A program made the translations under genes and the position numbers. This document shows, piece after piece, positions 17,657-25,969 of a stretch of DNA of 64,000 nt. Under the pieces are notes generated by a model that was not told the origin of the DNA, did no database searches, and saw nothing but the letters and a program-made list of their open reading frames with translations. Source of the DNA: Variovorax paradoxus (GTDB lineage: Bacteria > Pseudomonadota > Gammaproteobacteria > Burkholderiales > Burkholderiaceae_C); assembly GCF_022009635.1 (NCBI RefSeq), contig NZ_CP091716.1:1379001-1443000 (forward strand), read 5' to 3'. Each line of letters opens with the position of its first letter. Within the stretch, counting starts at the first letter, position 1.

Positions 17657-17687
17657 CTGAATTGGCCAAGTGGTAAGGCCAATTCAG
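17657..17687. promoter_or_regulatory. 11-bp inverted repeat operator between divergent operons
   Basis: CTGAATTGGCC and its exact complement GGCCAATTCAG, separated by nine bases (AAGTGGTAA). It lies 29 bases upstream of the GTG of the FadR-type regulator and 52 bases upstream of the ATG of the divergent SDR gene, where one site could control both operons. The likely ligand protein is the adjacent FadR-type regulator. Confidence 0.65.
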
Positions 17688-17738
17688 AATACGATAGACC
17701 GCCCGCGACACCATCGGGCCAAACCCGGGGAATCGACG

Positions 17739-18473
17739 ATGAGACTGAAGGGAAAGACCGCGCTGGTCACCGCAGCCGGCCAGGGCATCGGCCACGCGAG
17801 CGTTCTGGCCATGGCCGCCGAGGGCGCGCAGGTCTGGGCCACCGACGTCAACGAGAAGCTGCTGGCGCGCTACGCCGGCGTCCCCAACGTCACCGCGCTG
17901 AAGCTCGACGTGCTCGACAAGGCCGCCATCGGCGCGCTGGTGGGCAAGCTGCCCGCGCTCGACATCCTCTTCAACTGCGCGGGCGTGGTGCACAACGGCA
18001 CCATCGAGCAGGCCAGCGACGACGACCTGCTTTTCGCCTTCAGCCTCAACGTGCGCGCGCAGATGTGGACCATCCAGGCCGTGCTGCCCGGCATGCTCGC
18101 GGCCGGGCGCGGCAGCATCATCAACATGGCCAGCGTGTGCTCCAGCATGAAGGGGCTGCCCAGCCGCTTCGTCTACGGCACCACCAAGGCTGCGGTGCTG
18201 GGCCTCACCAAGAGCGTGGCGGCCGACTACGTGAGCCGCGGCATCCGTTGCAACGCGGTGTGCCCCGGCACGGTCGATACGCCCTCGCTGGGCGAACGCA
18301 TCAACGCCAACGCCGACCCCGACGCGGCACGCAAGGCCTTCATCGCACGCCAGCCCATGGGCCGGCTCGCGCAGGCCGAGGAGATCGCGCCGGTGGTGGT
18401 GTTCCTGGCCAGCGACGAATCGATCTTCGCCACCGGGCAGGCCTTCACCGTCGACGGCGGCATCACGATATGA
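17739..18473 (+). CDS. SDR-family dehydrogenase, candidate 2-keto-3-deoxy-sugar-acid dehydrogenase
   Basis: 244 residues from the ATG at 17739. Classical SDR: cofactor loop TAAGQGIGHA, ATDVN after the second strand (Asp, favouring NAD), NCAG, the Ser of NMASVCSS, catalytic YGTTK and a PGTVDTPS loop. The sequence has the style of the SDRs that oxidise 2-keto-3-deoxy-L-fuconate or -rhamnonate at C4. That role fits the FAH-family hydrolase two genes downstream, which would split the diketo product. It is the first gene of the divergent operon and its stop overlaps the next SDR start (ATGA). Confidence 0.8.
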   Translation: MRLKGKTALVTAAGQGIGHASVLAMAAEGAQVWATDVNEKLLARYAGVPNVTALKLDVLDKAAIGALVGKLPALDILFNCAGVVHNGTIEQASDDDLLFAFSLNVRAQMWTIQAVLPGMLAAGRGSIINMASVCSSMKGLPSRFVYGTTKAAVLGLTKSVAADYVSRGIRCNAVCPGTVDTPSLGERINANADPDAARKAFIARQPMGRLAQAEEIAPVVVFLASDESIFATGQAFTVDGGITI

Positions 18474-19216
18474 ACCAGCTCGACTTCACCGGCCGCCATG
18501 CGGTCGTCACCGGCGGCGCAACGGGCCTGGGCTTCGGCATCGCGCGGCGGCTGCTGGCGTCGGGCGGCAGCGTCACGCTGTGGGACCGCGACGAGGAAGC
18601 GGCGCGCAAGGCGGCCGAGTCGCTCGGAGACAGGGCCTTCGCGCTGAAGGTCGACGTGTCGCAGCAGCCTTCGGTGGCCAAGGCCGTCGCGGCCACGCTG
18701 GCGCGGGTGCCGCGCATCGACGCGCTGGTCAACAGCGCCGGCATCACGGGCCCGAACAGCAAGCTGTGGGACTACCCGGTGGACGACTGGCGCCAGGTGA
18801 TGGACGTCAACATCAACGGCGTGTTCCTGTGCTGCCGCGAGGTGGTCGCGCAGATGCGAAAGCAAGGCTATGGCCGCATCGTCAACATCGCCTCGGTGGC
18901 AGGCAAGGACGGCAACCCCAACGCCAGCGCCTACAGCGCGAGCAAGGCGGCCGTCATCGGCATGACCAAGTCGCTCGGCAAGGAGCTGGCCGACACCGGC
19001 ATCCGCGTGAACTGCGTGACGCCCGCGGCGGTGAAGACGGCCATCTTCGAGCAGATGACGCCCGAGCACATCGCCTTCATGCTCTCGAAGATTCCCATGG
19101 GCCGCTTCGGCACGGTGGAAGAAGTGGCCGCGATGGTCGGCTGGCTCTGCACCGAAGACTGTTCGTTCTCCACCGGCGCGGTCTTCGACCTCTCCGGCGG
19201 CCGCTCCACGTACTGA
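18470..19216 (+). CDS. SDR-family dehydrogenase (second in sugar-acid operon)
   Basis: 248 residues from ATG at 18470, overlapping the previous stop by four bases. SDR motifs: TGGATGLGFGIA, WDRDEEAA (acidic residue after the second strand, so NAD preferred), NSAGITG, NIASVAGKDG, catalytic YSASK and a FDLSGGRSTY C-terminus. It could oxidise the free sugar to its lactone, feeding the lactonase on the opposite strand, or be a second keto-deoxy acid dehydrogenase. The presence of two different SDRs between one regulator and the FAH gene argues for two separate oxidation steps. The substrate is not identified. Confidence 0.8.
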   Translation: MNQLDFTGRHAVVTGGATGLGFGIARRLLASGGSVTLWDRDEEAARKAAESLGDRAFALKVDVSQQPSVAKAVAATLARVPRIDALVNSAGITGPNSKLWDYPVDDWRQVMDVNINGVFLCCREVVAQMRKQGYGRIVNIASVAGKDGNPNASAYSASKAAVIGMTKSLGKELADTGIRVNCVTPAAVKTAIFEQMTPEHIAFMLSKIPMGRFGTVEEVAAMVGWLCTEDCSFSTGAVFDLSGGRSTY

Positions 19217-19242
19217 TCAATTCAATGCACTGAAAGGAAAGC

Positions 19243-20091
19243 ATGAAACTCGTCCGCTATGGCAACCCCGGCAAGGAAAAGCCCGGCCTCATCGACGCCG
19301 ACGGCAAGCTGCGCGACCTGAGCGCCATCGTCAAGGACATCGGTCCCGAGCAACTGGGCGATGCCGCCATTGCCAAGCTGCGCAAGCAGAAGGTCGACAA
19401 GCTGCCGCTGGTCAAGGGCAAGCCGCGCTTCGGCAGCCCCGTGGCCAACGTCGGCAAGTTCATCGCCATCGGCCTGAACTATGCGGACCACGCGGCCGAA
19501 TCCGGCCTGCCGGTACCCAAGGAACCCGTGGTGTTCACCAAGGCCAACAGCTGCATCCAGGGCCCGAACGACCCGGTGATGCTGCCCAAGGGCTCGGTCA
19601 AGACCGACTGGGAAGTCGAGCTGGGCGTGGTCATCGGCACGCGCGCGCGCTACGTGTCGCAAAAGAGCGCGCTCGATTACGTGGCCGGCTACTGCACCAT
19701 CAACGACATCAGCGAACGCGAGTTCCAGATCGAGCGCGGCGGCACCTGGGACAAGGGCAAGGGCTGCGACACCTTCGGCCCCATCGGCCCCTGGCTGGTG
19801 ACGCGCGACGAGATCGAGAACCCGCAGAAGCTCGCGATGTGGCTCGACCTGAACGGCCAGCGCGTGCAGACCGGCAACACCAAGACCATGATCTTCAGCG
19901 TGGCCAAGATCGTCAGCTACGTGAGCCAGTTCATGACGCTGATGCCCGGCGACGTCATCACCACCGGCACGCCGCCCGGCGTGGGCATGGGCATGAAGCC
20001 GCCGCTGTTCCTGAAGAAGGGCGACGTGATGACGCTGGGTATCGAAGGCCTGGGCGAGCAGCGCCAGGAAGTGATTCCCTTCAAGCTCTGA
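19243..20091 (+). CDS. Fumarylacetoacetate hydrolase-family protein, candidate diketo-deoxy-sugar-acid hydrolase
   Basis: 282 residues. The FAH domain has IGLNYADHAAESG, EPVVFTKANSCIQGPND, the metal-binding stretch DWEVELGVVIG (Glu ligands), YTC-like GYCTINDISERE, and DVITTGTPPGVGMG near the end. The N-terminal 70 residues form the usual cap (MKLVRYGNPGKEKPGLIDADG). Members of this group cleave 2,4-diketo-3-deoxy-fuconate or -rhamnonate to pyruvate and lactate; others act on acylpyruvates. The location behind two SDR genes supports the sugar-acid role. It starts 26 bases after the second SDR. Confidence 0.85.
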   Translation: MKLVRYGNPGKEKPGLIDADGKLRDLSAIVKDIGPEQLGDAAIAKLRKQKVDKLPLVKGKPRFGSPVANVGKFIAIGLNYADHAAESGLPVPKEPVVFTKANSCIQGPNDPVMLPKGSVKTDWEVELGVVIGTRARYVSQKSALDYVAGYCTINDISEREFQIERGGTWDKGKGCDTFGPIGPWLVTRDEIENPQKLAMWLDLNGQRVQTGNTKTMIFSVAKIVSYVSQFMTLMPGDVITTGTPPGVGMGMKPPLFLKKGDVMTLGIEGLGEQRQEVIPFKL

Positions 20092-20118
20092 GCGCGGTTC
20101 TCTGAGATCATCCGGCGG

Positions 20119-20970
20119 ATGACGAGAACGCCGCCGGACCATCGCTCGCAAGTCTTCGGCACGCCCTGGGAGGGCGTGCACGGCACAGCGATGGACAGTG
20201 CCCGCCACTATGGCCGGCACTGGCACGCGACCTACGGCGTCGGTTTGCTCGACCACGGCGCGCAAAGCTCGGCCAGCGGCCGAGGCAAGGTCGACGCCTA
20301 TGCCGGCGACCTGATCACCACCAACCCCGGGGAAGTGCATGACGGCCGTCCGCTGGGCGGCCCGTCGCGGCGTTGGCGCATGGTGTATTTCGATGCGGCC
20401 GTGATGGCGGGCATGCGCGGCGATGACACCGGCGGCCATGACGTCGAGCTCACGCGCCCGGTGCTGCGGGACTCGCGCTTGAGCGGGGCGCTGCGCAGCC
20501 TGTTCGTGCGGCTCGATGAATGGCAGGCCCTGCATGCGAGCCGCGCCGCCACAGCCGAAGCGCTGGCCTGCGAAGAGTCCTTGGCCGAGGTCTGCGGCCT
20601 GCTGCTCGAGGCCCACTCCACCGCGCTGTCGCTGCGCGAGACCGGCGGCGATGTGCGCCGGCTGCGCGAGCGTCTTGCCGACGACCTGCTCGATGCTCCT
20701 TCGCTCGAACAGCTTGCCGCGATGGCCGGCCTCAGCAAGTTCCAGGTGCTGCGCCGTTTCGAGAAAGCCTACGGCGTGCCGCCGCATGCCTGGCTGCTGC
20801 TGCAGCGCGGCGAGCGTGCGCGCGCCCTGATCCGCCGCGGCGAGAGCCTCGCCGGCGCGGCGGCCGCCAGCGGCTTCGCGGACCAGAGCCACATGACGCG
20901 CGTCTTCACACGCCACTTCGGCTTCACGCCCGGGGCCTGGCAGCGGGCACGCGTTCTGTCCTCGCAGTAG
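20119..20970 (+). CDS. AraC-family transcriptional regulator
   Basis: 283 residues. The N-terminal half resembles a cupin-like sensor (RHYGRHWHATYGVGLLDHGAQ, YAGDLITTNPGEVHDG). The C-terminal half has two helix-turn-helix units: LEQLAAMAGLSKFQVLRRFEKAYGVPPHAW and GAAAASGFADQSHMTRVFTRHFGFTPGAW. The latter is a textbook AraC signature. It is co-directional with the sugar-acid genes, 27 bases after the FAH gene, so it may be co-transcribed and regulate them, but this AraC type is also often linked to exporters. Its target is unknown. Confidence 0.85.
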   Translation: MTRTPPDHRSQVFGTPWEGVHGTAMDSARHYGRHWHATYGVGLLDHGAQSSASGRGKVDAYAGDLITTNPGEVHDGRPLGGPSRRWRMVYFDAAVMAGMRGDDTGGHDVELTRPVLRDSRLSGALRSLFVRLDEWQALHASRAATAEALACEESLAEVCGLLLEAHSTALSLRETGGDVRRLRERLADDLLDAPSLEQLAAMAGLSKFQVLRRFEKAYGVPPHAWLLLQRGERARALIRRGESLAGAAAASGFADQSHMTRVFTRHFGFTPGAWQRARVLSSQ

Positions 20971-20979
20971 CAGCGGCGC

Positions 20980-21867
20980 TCAGCGCAGCACGCGGATCAA
21001 CTCGTCGTACACCAGCCGCACGCGCGCCGGTACCGGTGCACGCTGCGCGCGGTACACGTAGATCGGCCAGGGCTCCGGCGCGTCGGCCTCGAGCACCGGC
21101 ACCAGCGCGCCCGACGCGAGCCCTGGCTCGGCCAGCGAGCCAATCAACTGCGCGAAGCCCAGGCCCGCGAGCACGGCGGCGCCCTCGGCGTCGAAGTCGT
21201 CGGTGACGAAGGCGGGCGATGTCACCGCCAGTTGCCGGCCCTTGCTGAAGATCATCGGCCACGGCCGCCCCGACATGCGGTCGATCAGTGCGGTGAGCGG
21301 CATGCCCGCGAGCGCGTCGATGTTCTTCGGCAGGCCGGTGCGCGCGATGAGCGACGGCGCGGCCACCACATGCAGCGCCATCTTGCCCACCGGTCGCGCC
21401 ACGAAGCGCGCGTCGCGCAGCGGCCCGACGCGCACGCCGATGTCGATCTGCTGGTCGACCATGTCGGCATGCTCCTCCGACACGCGCAAATCGAGCAACA
21501 GGCCCGGGTGCGCGGCGAGCATCGGTGCCAGCGCCTGCGGAATCAACCGGCGGCCGAAGATGCCCGGCGCCGTGACCCGCACCGTGCCTTCGTGCTGCGA
21601 AAGCGCGCGCCGGTCGGTGCGGTGGAACAGCTCGTCCACGCCGCCCACCGCCACGCGCGCACGCTCGGCGAGCTGCCGGCCGAAGTCGGTGAGCTGCACG
21701 CCGCGCGTGCTTCGGTGAAAGAGCGGCTCGCCCAGTTCGTCTTCGAGTTCGCGCACCGCGCGCGTCACCACCTGCGGCGACACCGACAGGCGCACGGCCG
21801 CGTCGCGGAAATTGGCGGCGTCGGCGGCGGCGCAGAAAACGCGCAGGGCTTCGAGGCGGTTGGACAT
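20980..21867 (-). CDS. LysR-family transcriptional regulator
   Basis: 295 residues. N-terminal winged helix: LEALRVFCAAADAANFRDAAVRLSVSPQVVTRAVRELEDELGEPLFHRSTRGVQLTDFG. The rest is a periplasmic-binding-like effector domain (VRVTAPGIFGRRLIPQALAP, PLTALIDRMSGRPWPMIF). It is divergent from an SDR gene 116 bases away, the classic LysR target arrangement, and an inverted repeat lies between them. Likely activates or represses the SDR in response to an unknown small molecule. Confidence 0.9.
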   Translation of the reverse strand: MSNRLEALRVFCAAADAANFRDAAVRLSVSPQVVTRAVRELEDELGEPLFHRSTRGVQLTDFGRQLAERARVAVGGVDELFHRTDRRALSQHEGTVRVTAPGIFGRRLIPQALAPMLAAHPGLLLDLRVSEEHADMVDQQIDIGVRVGPLRDARFVARPVGKMALHVVAAPSLIARTGLPKNIDALAGMPLTALIDRMSGRPWPMIFSKGRQLAVTSPAFVTDDFDAEGAAVLAGLGFAQLIGSLAEPGLASGALVPVLEADAPEPWPIYVYRAQRAPVPARVRLVYDELIRVLR

Positions 21868-21879
21868 GGGAAGTTGGGT

Positions 21880-21896
21880 ATTCCTGTTTCAGGAAT
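21880..21896. promoter_or_regulatory. LysR-type binding site candidate
   Basis: ATTCCTG-TTT-CAGGAAT, perfect 7-bp arms, 13 bases upstream of the LysR start codon and 88 bases before the divergent SDR. It has the shape of an autoregulatory LysR box (T and A 15 bases apart). Confidence 0.5.
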
Positions 21897-21983
21897 TCTG
21901 AAGTCGCCAGAGTTTCATTTACGGGAACAGTTGGATTTTCCACACTCGGTGCATCTCTTCAACACCCAGCAAGGAAAACCGCC

Positions 21984-22742
21984 ATGACATCCGTTCAAGA
22001 CAACATCAAAGGCAAGGTCGCCATCGTCACCGGCGCGAGCAGCGGGCTCGGCGAATCGACCGCGCGCCACCTGGCCGCGCGCGGCGCCAGGGTCGTGCTC
22101 GCGGCCCGCCGCACCGAGCGGCTCGAGAAGCTTGTCGCCGAAATCCGCGAAGCCGGCGGCGAGGCCATCGCCGTGGCCACCGACGTGGCCAAACGCGCCG
22201 ATCTCGAAAAGCTCGCAGTCGCCACGGTGGAAGCCTTCGGCCGCATCGACGTGCTGGTCAACAACGCGGGCGTGATGCCGCTGTCGCCCATCGAGAAGCT
22301 CAAGGTCGACGAGTGGGACCGCACCATCGACGTCAACATCAAGGGCGTGCTGTACGGCATCGCCGCCGTGCTGCCGCGCATGCAGGCGCAGGGCAGCGGG
22401 CACATCGTCAACATCGCGTCGATCGCCGGGCTGAAGGTGTTCACGCCCATCGGCACCGTCTACAGCGCGACCAAGTACGCGGTGCGCGCCATCTCCGAAG
22501 GGCTGCGCGTCGAAATGGGCAACAGCGGCGTGCGCGTGACCGTCGTGTCGCCCGGCGCGGTGGAGTCGGAACTGAAGTTCGGCAGCACCGACGCCGAGAG
22601 CGCAGCCGGCGTGAAGGCGTTCTACGAAGCCAACCAGATCCCGGCGGATTCGGTGGCGCGCGCCGTCGTCTACGCGGTGGAGCAGCCGGCGGACGTGGAC
22701 ATCAACGAAGTGGTGCTGCGGCCGGTGTCGCAGGAGTTCTGA
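21984..22742 (+). CDS. SDR-family oxidoreductase
   Basis: 252 residues. Classical SDR: TGASSGLGESTA, AARRTERLE with Arg after the second strand (favours NADP), NNAGVMP, NIASIAGLKVF, catalytic YSATK and PGAVESELK. It resembles the YdfG/clavulanate-dehydrogenase-like group of NADP-dependent alcohol dehydrogenases. It is controlled in all likelihood by the divergent LysR gene. The substrate cannot be inferred from sequence. Confidence 0.85.
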   Translation: MTSVQDNIKGKVAIVTGASSGLGESTARHLAARGARVVLAARRTERLEKLVAEIREAGGEAIAVATDVAKRADLEKLAVATVEAFGRIDVLVNNAGVMPLSPIEKLKVDEWDRTIDVNIKGVLYGIAAVLPRMQAQGSGHIVNIASIAGLKVFTPIGTVYSATKYAVRAISEGLRVEMGNSGVRVTVVSPGAVESELKFGSTDAESAAGVKAFYEANQIPADSVARAVVYAVEQPADVDINEVVLRPVSQEF

Positions 22743-22849
22743 GCCGGCAGGCGAGGGGAGGGCCCGATTGCGGCTCTTCCGTGCATCCCATTAACCTTCT
22801 CTCGCTGAAGGTCTTTGGCAGCCAAAAGTGCGAAGTCCCTGCAAAATAG

Positions 22850-22863
22850 AACGACCGTTCGTT
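22850..22863. promoter_or_regulatory. TetR-type operator candidate
   Basis: AACGACCGTTCGTT, a 14-bp palindrome with one mismatched pair, 20 bases upstream of the TetR start. AACGA/CGTT-armed palindromes are common at TetR regulators of fatty-acid oxidation. Confidence 0.55.
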
Positions 22864-22882
22864 TTTGTTTGGGAGTTCCACG

Positions 22883-23581
22883 ATGTCCGCCACTGCCGTC
22901 CCCGCCAAGCCCGCCCGTGCTGCCCAGAAGGGCCAGCAGACCAAGGCAGTCATCGTCGACGCCGCGCTGGCGCTGGCCGCGCAAATCGGGCTCGAGGGCC
23001 TGTCGATCGGCGCCGTGGCTGAAATCACCAAGATGAGCAAGTCGGGCGTTTTCGCCCACTTCGGCTCGCGCGAGGAACTGCAGATCTCGGTGGTGCGCGA
23101 GTATCACGCCCGCTTCGAGCAGGAAGTGTTCTTCCCCGCGCTGAATGCGCCGCGCGGCCTGCCACGCTTGCGCGCCATGTTCGCCAACTGGATGAAGCGC
23201 ACGTCGACCGAGATCGACTCGGGCTGCATCTACATCAGCGGCGCGTCCGAATTCGACGACCGACCGGGCCCGGTGCGCGACGCGCTGGTCGAGTCGGTCA
23301 GCATCTGGCAGGCGGCCGTGCTGCGCGCCATCGTGCAGTCGCAGAGCGAAGGCCATCTGCGCGCCGACGCCGACGAGCGCCAGGTGGCATTCGAGATCCA
23401 CGGCCTGATCCTCGCGCTGCACTACGAGGCGCGCTTTCTTCAGGTGCCCGGCTCCATCGGCCGCGCCAACACCGGCTTCGACAACATCCTCGCGCGCAGC
23501 GCCACGCCCAGTGCGCCGCAGCCCGATTCGGCAGCCGCCGCTGCCGCGCCCACCGCCCGCCGTCTCAAGACCGTGCGCTGA
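22883..23581 (+). CDS. TetR-family regulator of the beta-oxidation cluster
   Basis: 232 residues from ATG at 22883; a TTG 18 bases upstream is less likely. A basic Ala/Pro-rich tail precedes the TetR helix-turn-helix VDAALALAAQIGLEGLSIGAVAEITKMSKSGVFAHFGSREEL. The ligand domain includes GCIYISGASEFDDRPGPVRD, and the tail is Ala/Pro-rich and disordered. It directly precedes the acyl-CoA dehydrogenase gene by 70 bases in the same direction. It most likely represses the fad genes and is relieved by acyl-CoA. A near-perfect palindrome just upstream is its probable autoregulatory site. Confidence 0.87.
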   Translation: MSATAVPAKPARAAQKGQQTKAVIVDAALALAAQIGLEGLSIGAVAEITKMSKSGVFAHFGSREELQISVVREYHARFEQEVFFPALNAPRGLPRLRAMFANWMKRTSTEIDSGCIYISGASEFDDRPGPVRDALVESVSIWQAAVLRAIVQSQSEGHLRADADERQVAFEIHGLILALHYEARFLQVPGSIGRANTGFDNILARSATPSAPQPDSAAAAAAPTARRLKTVR

Positions 23582-23651
23582 GAAAAGCGCGCGCTCCCGT
23601 TTTCGTCTTCCCTTTTCTTTTTCTATCTAGCTTCGACCAGGAGAGTTCCGG

Positions 23652-25448
23652 ATGCCTACCTACAACCCGCCCGTGCGTGACATGCAGTTCGTGCTGCACG
23701 AAGTGCTCAACGTCACCGAGGAACTCAAGGCGCTTCCGGCCCATGCCGAGACCGATGCCGACACCATCAACGCGGTGATCGAAGAGGCCGGCAAGTTCGC
23801 CGCCGAAGTGACCTTCCCGCTGAACATCAGCGGCGACGAAGAGGGCTGCACGCTCGACAAGGCCACGCACGAAGTCAAGACGCCCAAGGGCTTCAAGGAT
23901 GCCTACGCCAAGTACGTCGAAGGCGGCTGGCCCGCGCTGTCGTGCGACCCGGCCTTCGGCGGCCAGGGCCTGCCCTTCGTGGTCAACCAGTGCCTGTTCG
24001 AGATGCTCAACAGCGCCAACCAGGCCTGGACCATGTACCCCGGCCTCTCGCACGGCGCCTACGAGGCGCTGGCCGCGCACGGCACCGAAGAGCAGAAGAA
24101 GACCTACCTGCCCAAGCTCACCAGCGGCGAGTGGACCGGCACCATGTGCCTGACCGAACCTCATTGCGGCACCGACCTCGGCCTGCTGCGCACCAAGGCC
24201 GAGCCGCAGGCCGACGGCACCTACCGCATCACCGGCAGCAAGATCTTCATCTCGGCCGGCGAGCACGACATGACGGACAACATCATTCACCTGGTGCTGG
24301 CCCGCCTGCCTGATGCGCCGAAGGGGAGCAAGGGCATCAGCCTGTTCGTGGTGCCGAAGTTCAAGGTCAAGGCCGACGGCTCGCTGGGCGAACGCAACCC
24401 GATCTTCTGCGCCGGCCTGGAGCACAAGATGGGCATCCACGGTAACGCCACCGCGCAGATCGTGATCGAAGGCGCCACCGGCACGCTGGTGGGCGAGCCC
24501 AACAAGGGCCTGGCCGCGATGTTCGTGATGATGAACGCCGCCCGCCTGGGCGTGGGCAACCAGTCGCTGGGCCTGACCGAAGTGGCCTACCAGAACGCGC
24601 TGGCCTACGCCAAGGACCGTATCCAGATGCGCTCGCTGTCGGGCGTGAAGGCCAAGGACAAGGAAGCCGACCCCATCATCGTGCACCCCGACGTGCGCAA
24701 GATGCTGCTCACCGCCAAGGCCTACGCCGAAGGCGGCCGCGCGCTGCAGATCTTCTGCACGCTGCTGCTCGACAAGGAACACAACCATCCCGACGAGAAG
24801 GTGCGCAAGGACTCGGGCGAACTGGTCGCGCTGCTGACCCCCATCGTCAAGGCCTTCATCACCGACAACGGCCACATCTCGACCAACGCCTGCATGCAGG
24901 TGTTCGGCGGCCACGGCTTCATCAAGGAATGGGGCATGGAGCAGTTCGTGCGGGACAACCGCATCAACATGATCTATGAAGGCACCAACACCATCCAGTC
25001 GCTGGACCTGCTGGGCCGCAAGGTGCTGGGCAACAACGGCGCCTCGCTCAAGAAGTTCGGCAAGCTCGTGGGCAAGCTGGTGGAGGAAGAAGGCGTGAAC
25101 GAGAAGATGGCCGAGTTCATCAATCCGATCGCCGGCCTGGGCGACCAGCTCACCAAGTTCACCACCGAGATCGGCTTCAAGGGCTTCCAGAACCCCGACG
25201 AAGTGGGCGCTGCCGCGGTGGACTACCTGCGCGTGGCCGGTCACTTCGTGTTCGGCTACCTGTTCGCCCGCATGGCGCAGGTGGCCCTGCGCGAAATCGC
25301 CGCCGGCAACAACGACCCGTTCTACGTCGCCAAGCTGCAGACCGCGCGCTTCTACTTCGCCAAGCTGTTCCCCGAGACCGCGACGCTGATGCGCACCGCG
25401 CGCGCCGGCAGCAAGGTGCTGATGGACACCGACGCGGCACTGGCCTGA
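23652..25448 (+). CDS. Acyl-CoA dehydrogenase (long DmdC/FadE-like form)
   Basis: 598 residues, longer than classic acyl-CoA dehydrogenases because of a C-terminal extension, as in the DmdC/FadE5-type group. Visible features: an N-terminal helix found in that group, FGGQGLP, the substrate/FAD region TMCLTEPHCGTDLGLLRTKAE, ARLGVGNQSLGLTEVAYQNAL, and the catalytic-base region RINMIYEGTNTIQSLDLLGRKV. It introduces the 2,3 double bond into acyl-CoA with FAD and passes electrons to ETF, whose genes lie at 59-61 kb. It is the first enzyme gene after the TetR regulator and likely part of its regulon. Confidence 0.93.
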   Translation: MPTYNPPVRDMQFVLHEVLNVTEELKALPAHAETDADTINAVIEEAGKFAAEVTFPLNISGDEEGCTLDKATHEVKTPKGFKDAYAKYVEGGWPALSCDPAFGGQGLPFVVNQCLFEMLNSANQAWTMYPGLSHGAYEALAAHGTEEQKKTYLPKLTSGEWTGTMCLTEPHCGTDLGLLRTKAEPQADGTYRITGSKIFISAGEHDMTDNIIHLVLARLPDAPKGSKGISLFVVPKFKVKADGSLGERNPIFCAGLEHKMGIHGNATAQIVIEGATGTLVGEPNKGLAAMFVMMNAARLGVGNQSLGLTEVAYQNALAYAKDRIQMRSLSGVKAKDKEADPIIVHPDVRKMLLTAKAYAEGGRALQIFCTLLLDKEHNHPDEKVRKDSGELVALLTPIVKAFITDNGHISTNACMQVFGGHGFIKEWGMEQFVRDNRINMIYEGTNTIQSLDLLGRKVLGNNGASLKKFGKLVGKLVEEEGVNEKMAEFINPIAGLGDQLTKFTTEIGFKGFQNPDEVGAAAVDYLRVAGHFVFGYLFARMAQVALREIAAGNNDPFYVAKLQTARFYFAKLFPETATLMRTARAGSKVLMDTDAALA

Positions 25449-25495
25449 GTGGTAGTACTGTCTCGTCTTCCCTCAACTTCCCGGAACCGCCGATC

Positions 25496-25930
25496 ATGAA
25501 GACAACACTTGCCGCCCTCCTGTTCGCCGCCACCGCCGCTTCGGCCATGGCCCAGACCACGCCGGTGGGGCTGTGGCGCAACGTGGACGACAAGACGGGC
25601 GAGGTCAAGGCCGAGATCAGCATCGCCGAGACCGGCGGCGGCCTGTCCGGGCGCATCGAGAAGGCGCTGGGCAAGGACGCCAAGCCCGGCGCCGTCTGCA
25701 GCGAATGCAGCGACGACCGCAAGGACAAGCCCATGGTCGGCCTCGACATCATCCGCGGCGGCAAGAAGGCCGAGGGCAAGGACGTCTGGGAAGGCGGAAA
25801 GATCCTCGACCCCGAGAACGGCAAGGAATACCGCGCCAGCTTCACGCCCGTCGACGGCGGCAAGAAGCTCGAAGTGCGCGGCTACCTGGGCCCCTTCTGG
25901 CGCACCCAAACCTGGAACCGTGTGCAGTAA
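25496..25930 (+). CDS. DUF2147-family secreted protein
   Basis: 144 residues with a signal peptide (MKTTLAALLFAATAASAMAQ, cleavage probably after AMAQ). The mature part fits DUF2147: TTPVGLWRNVDDKTGEVKAEI, then CSECSDDRKDKPMVGLDIIRG and a C-terminal EYRASFTPVDGGKKLEVRGYLGPFWRTQTWNR. The family is a small beta-rich periplasmic protein of unknown function often found beside fatty-acid genes. It is 48 bases after the acyl-CoA dehydrogenase and 40 before the FadB-type gene, so probably in the same transcript. Confidence 0.88.
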   Translation: MKTTLAALLFAATAASAMAQTTPVGLWRNVDDKTGEVKAEISIAETGGGLSGRIEKALGKDAKPGAVCSECSDDRKDKPMVGLDIIRGGKKAEGKDVWEGGKILDPENGKEYRASFTPVDGGKKLEVRGYLGPFWRTQTWNRVQ

Positions 25931-25969
25931 GTAGCGGCGCACGGTTTCCCACAACACATACCAAGCAAC

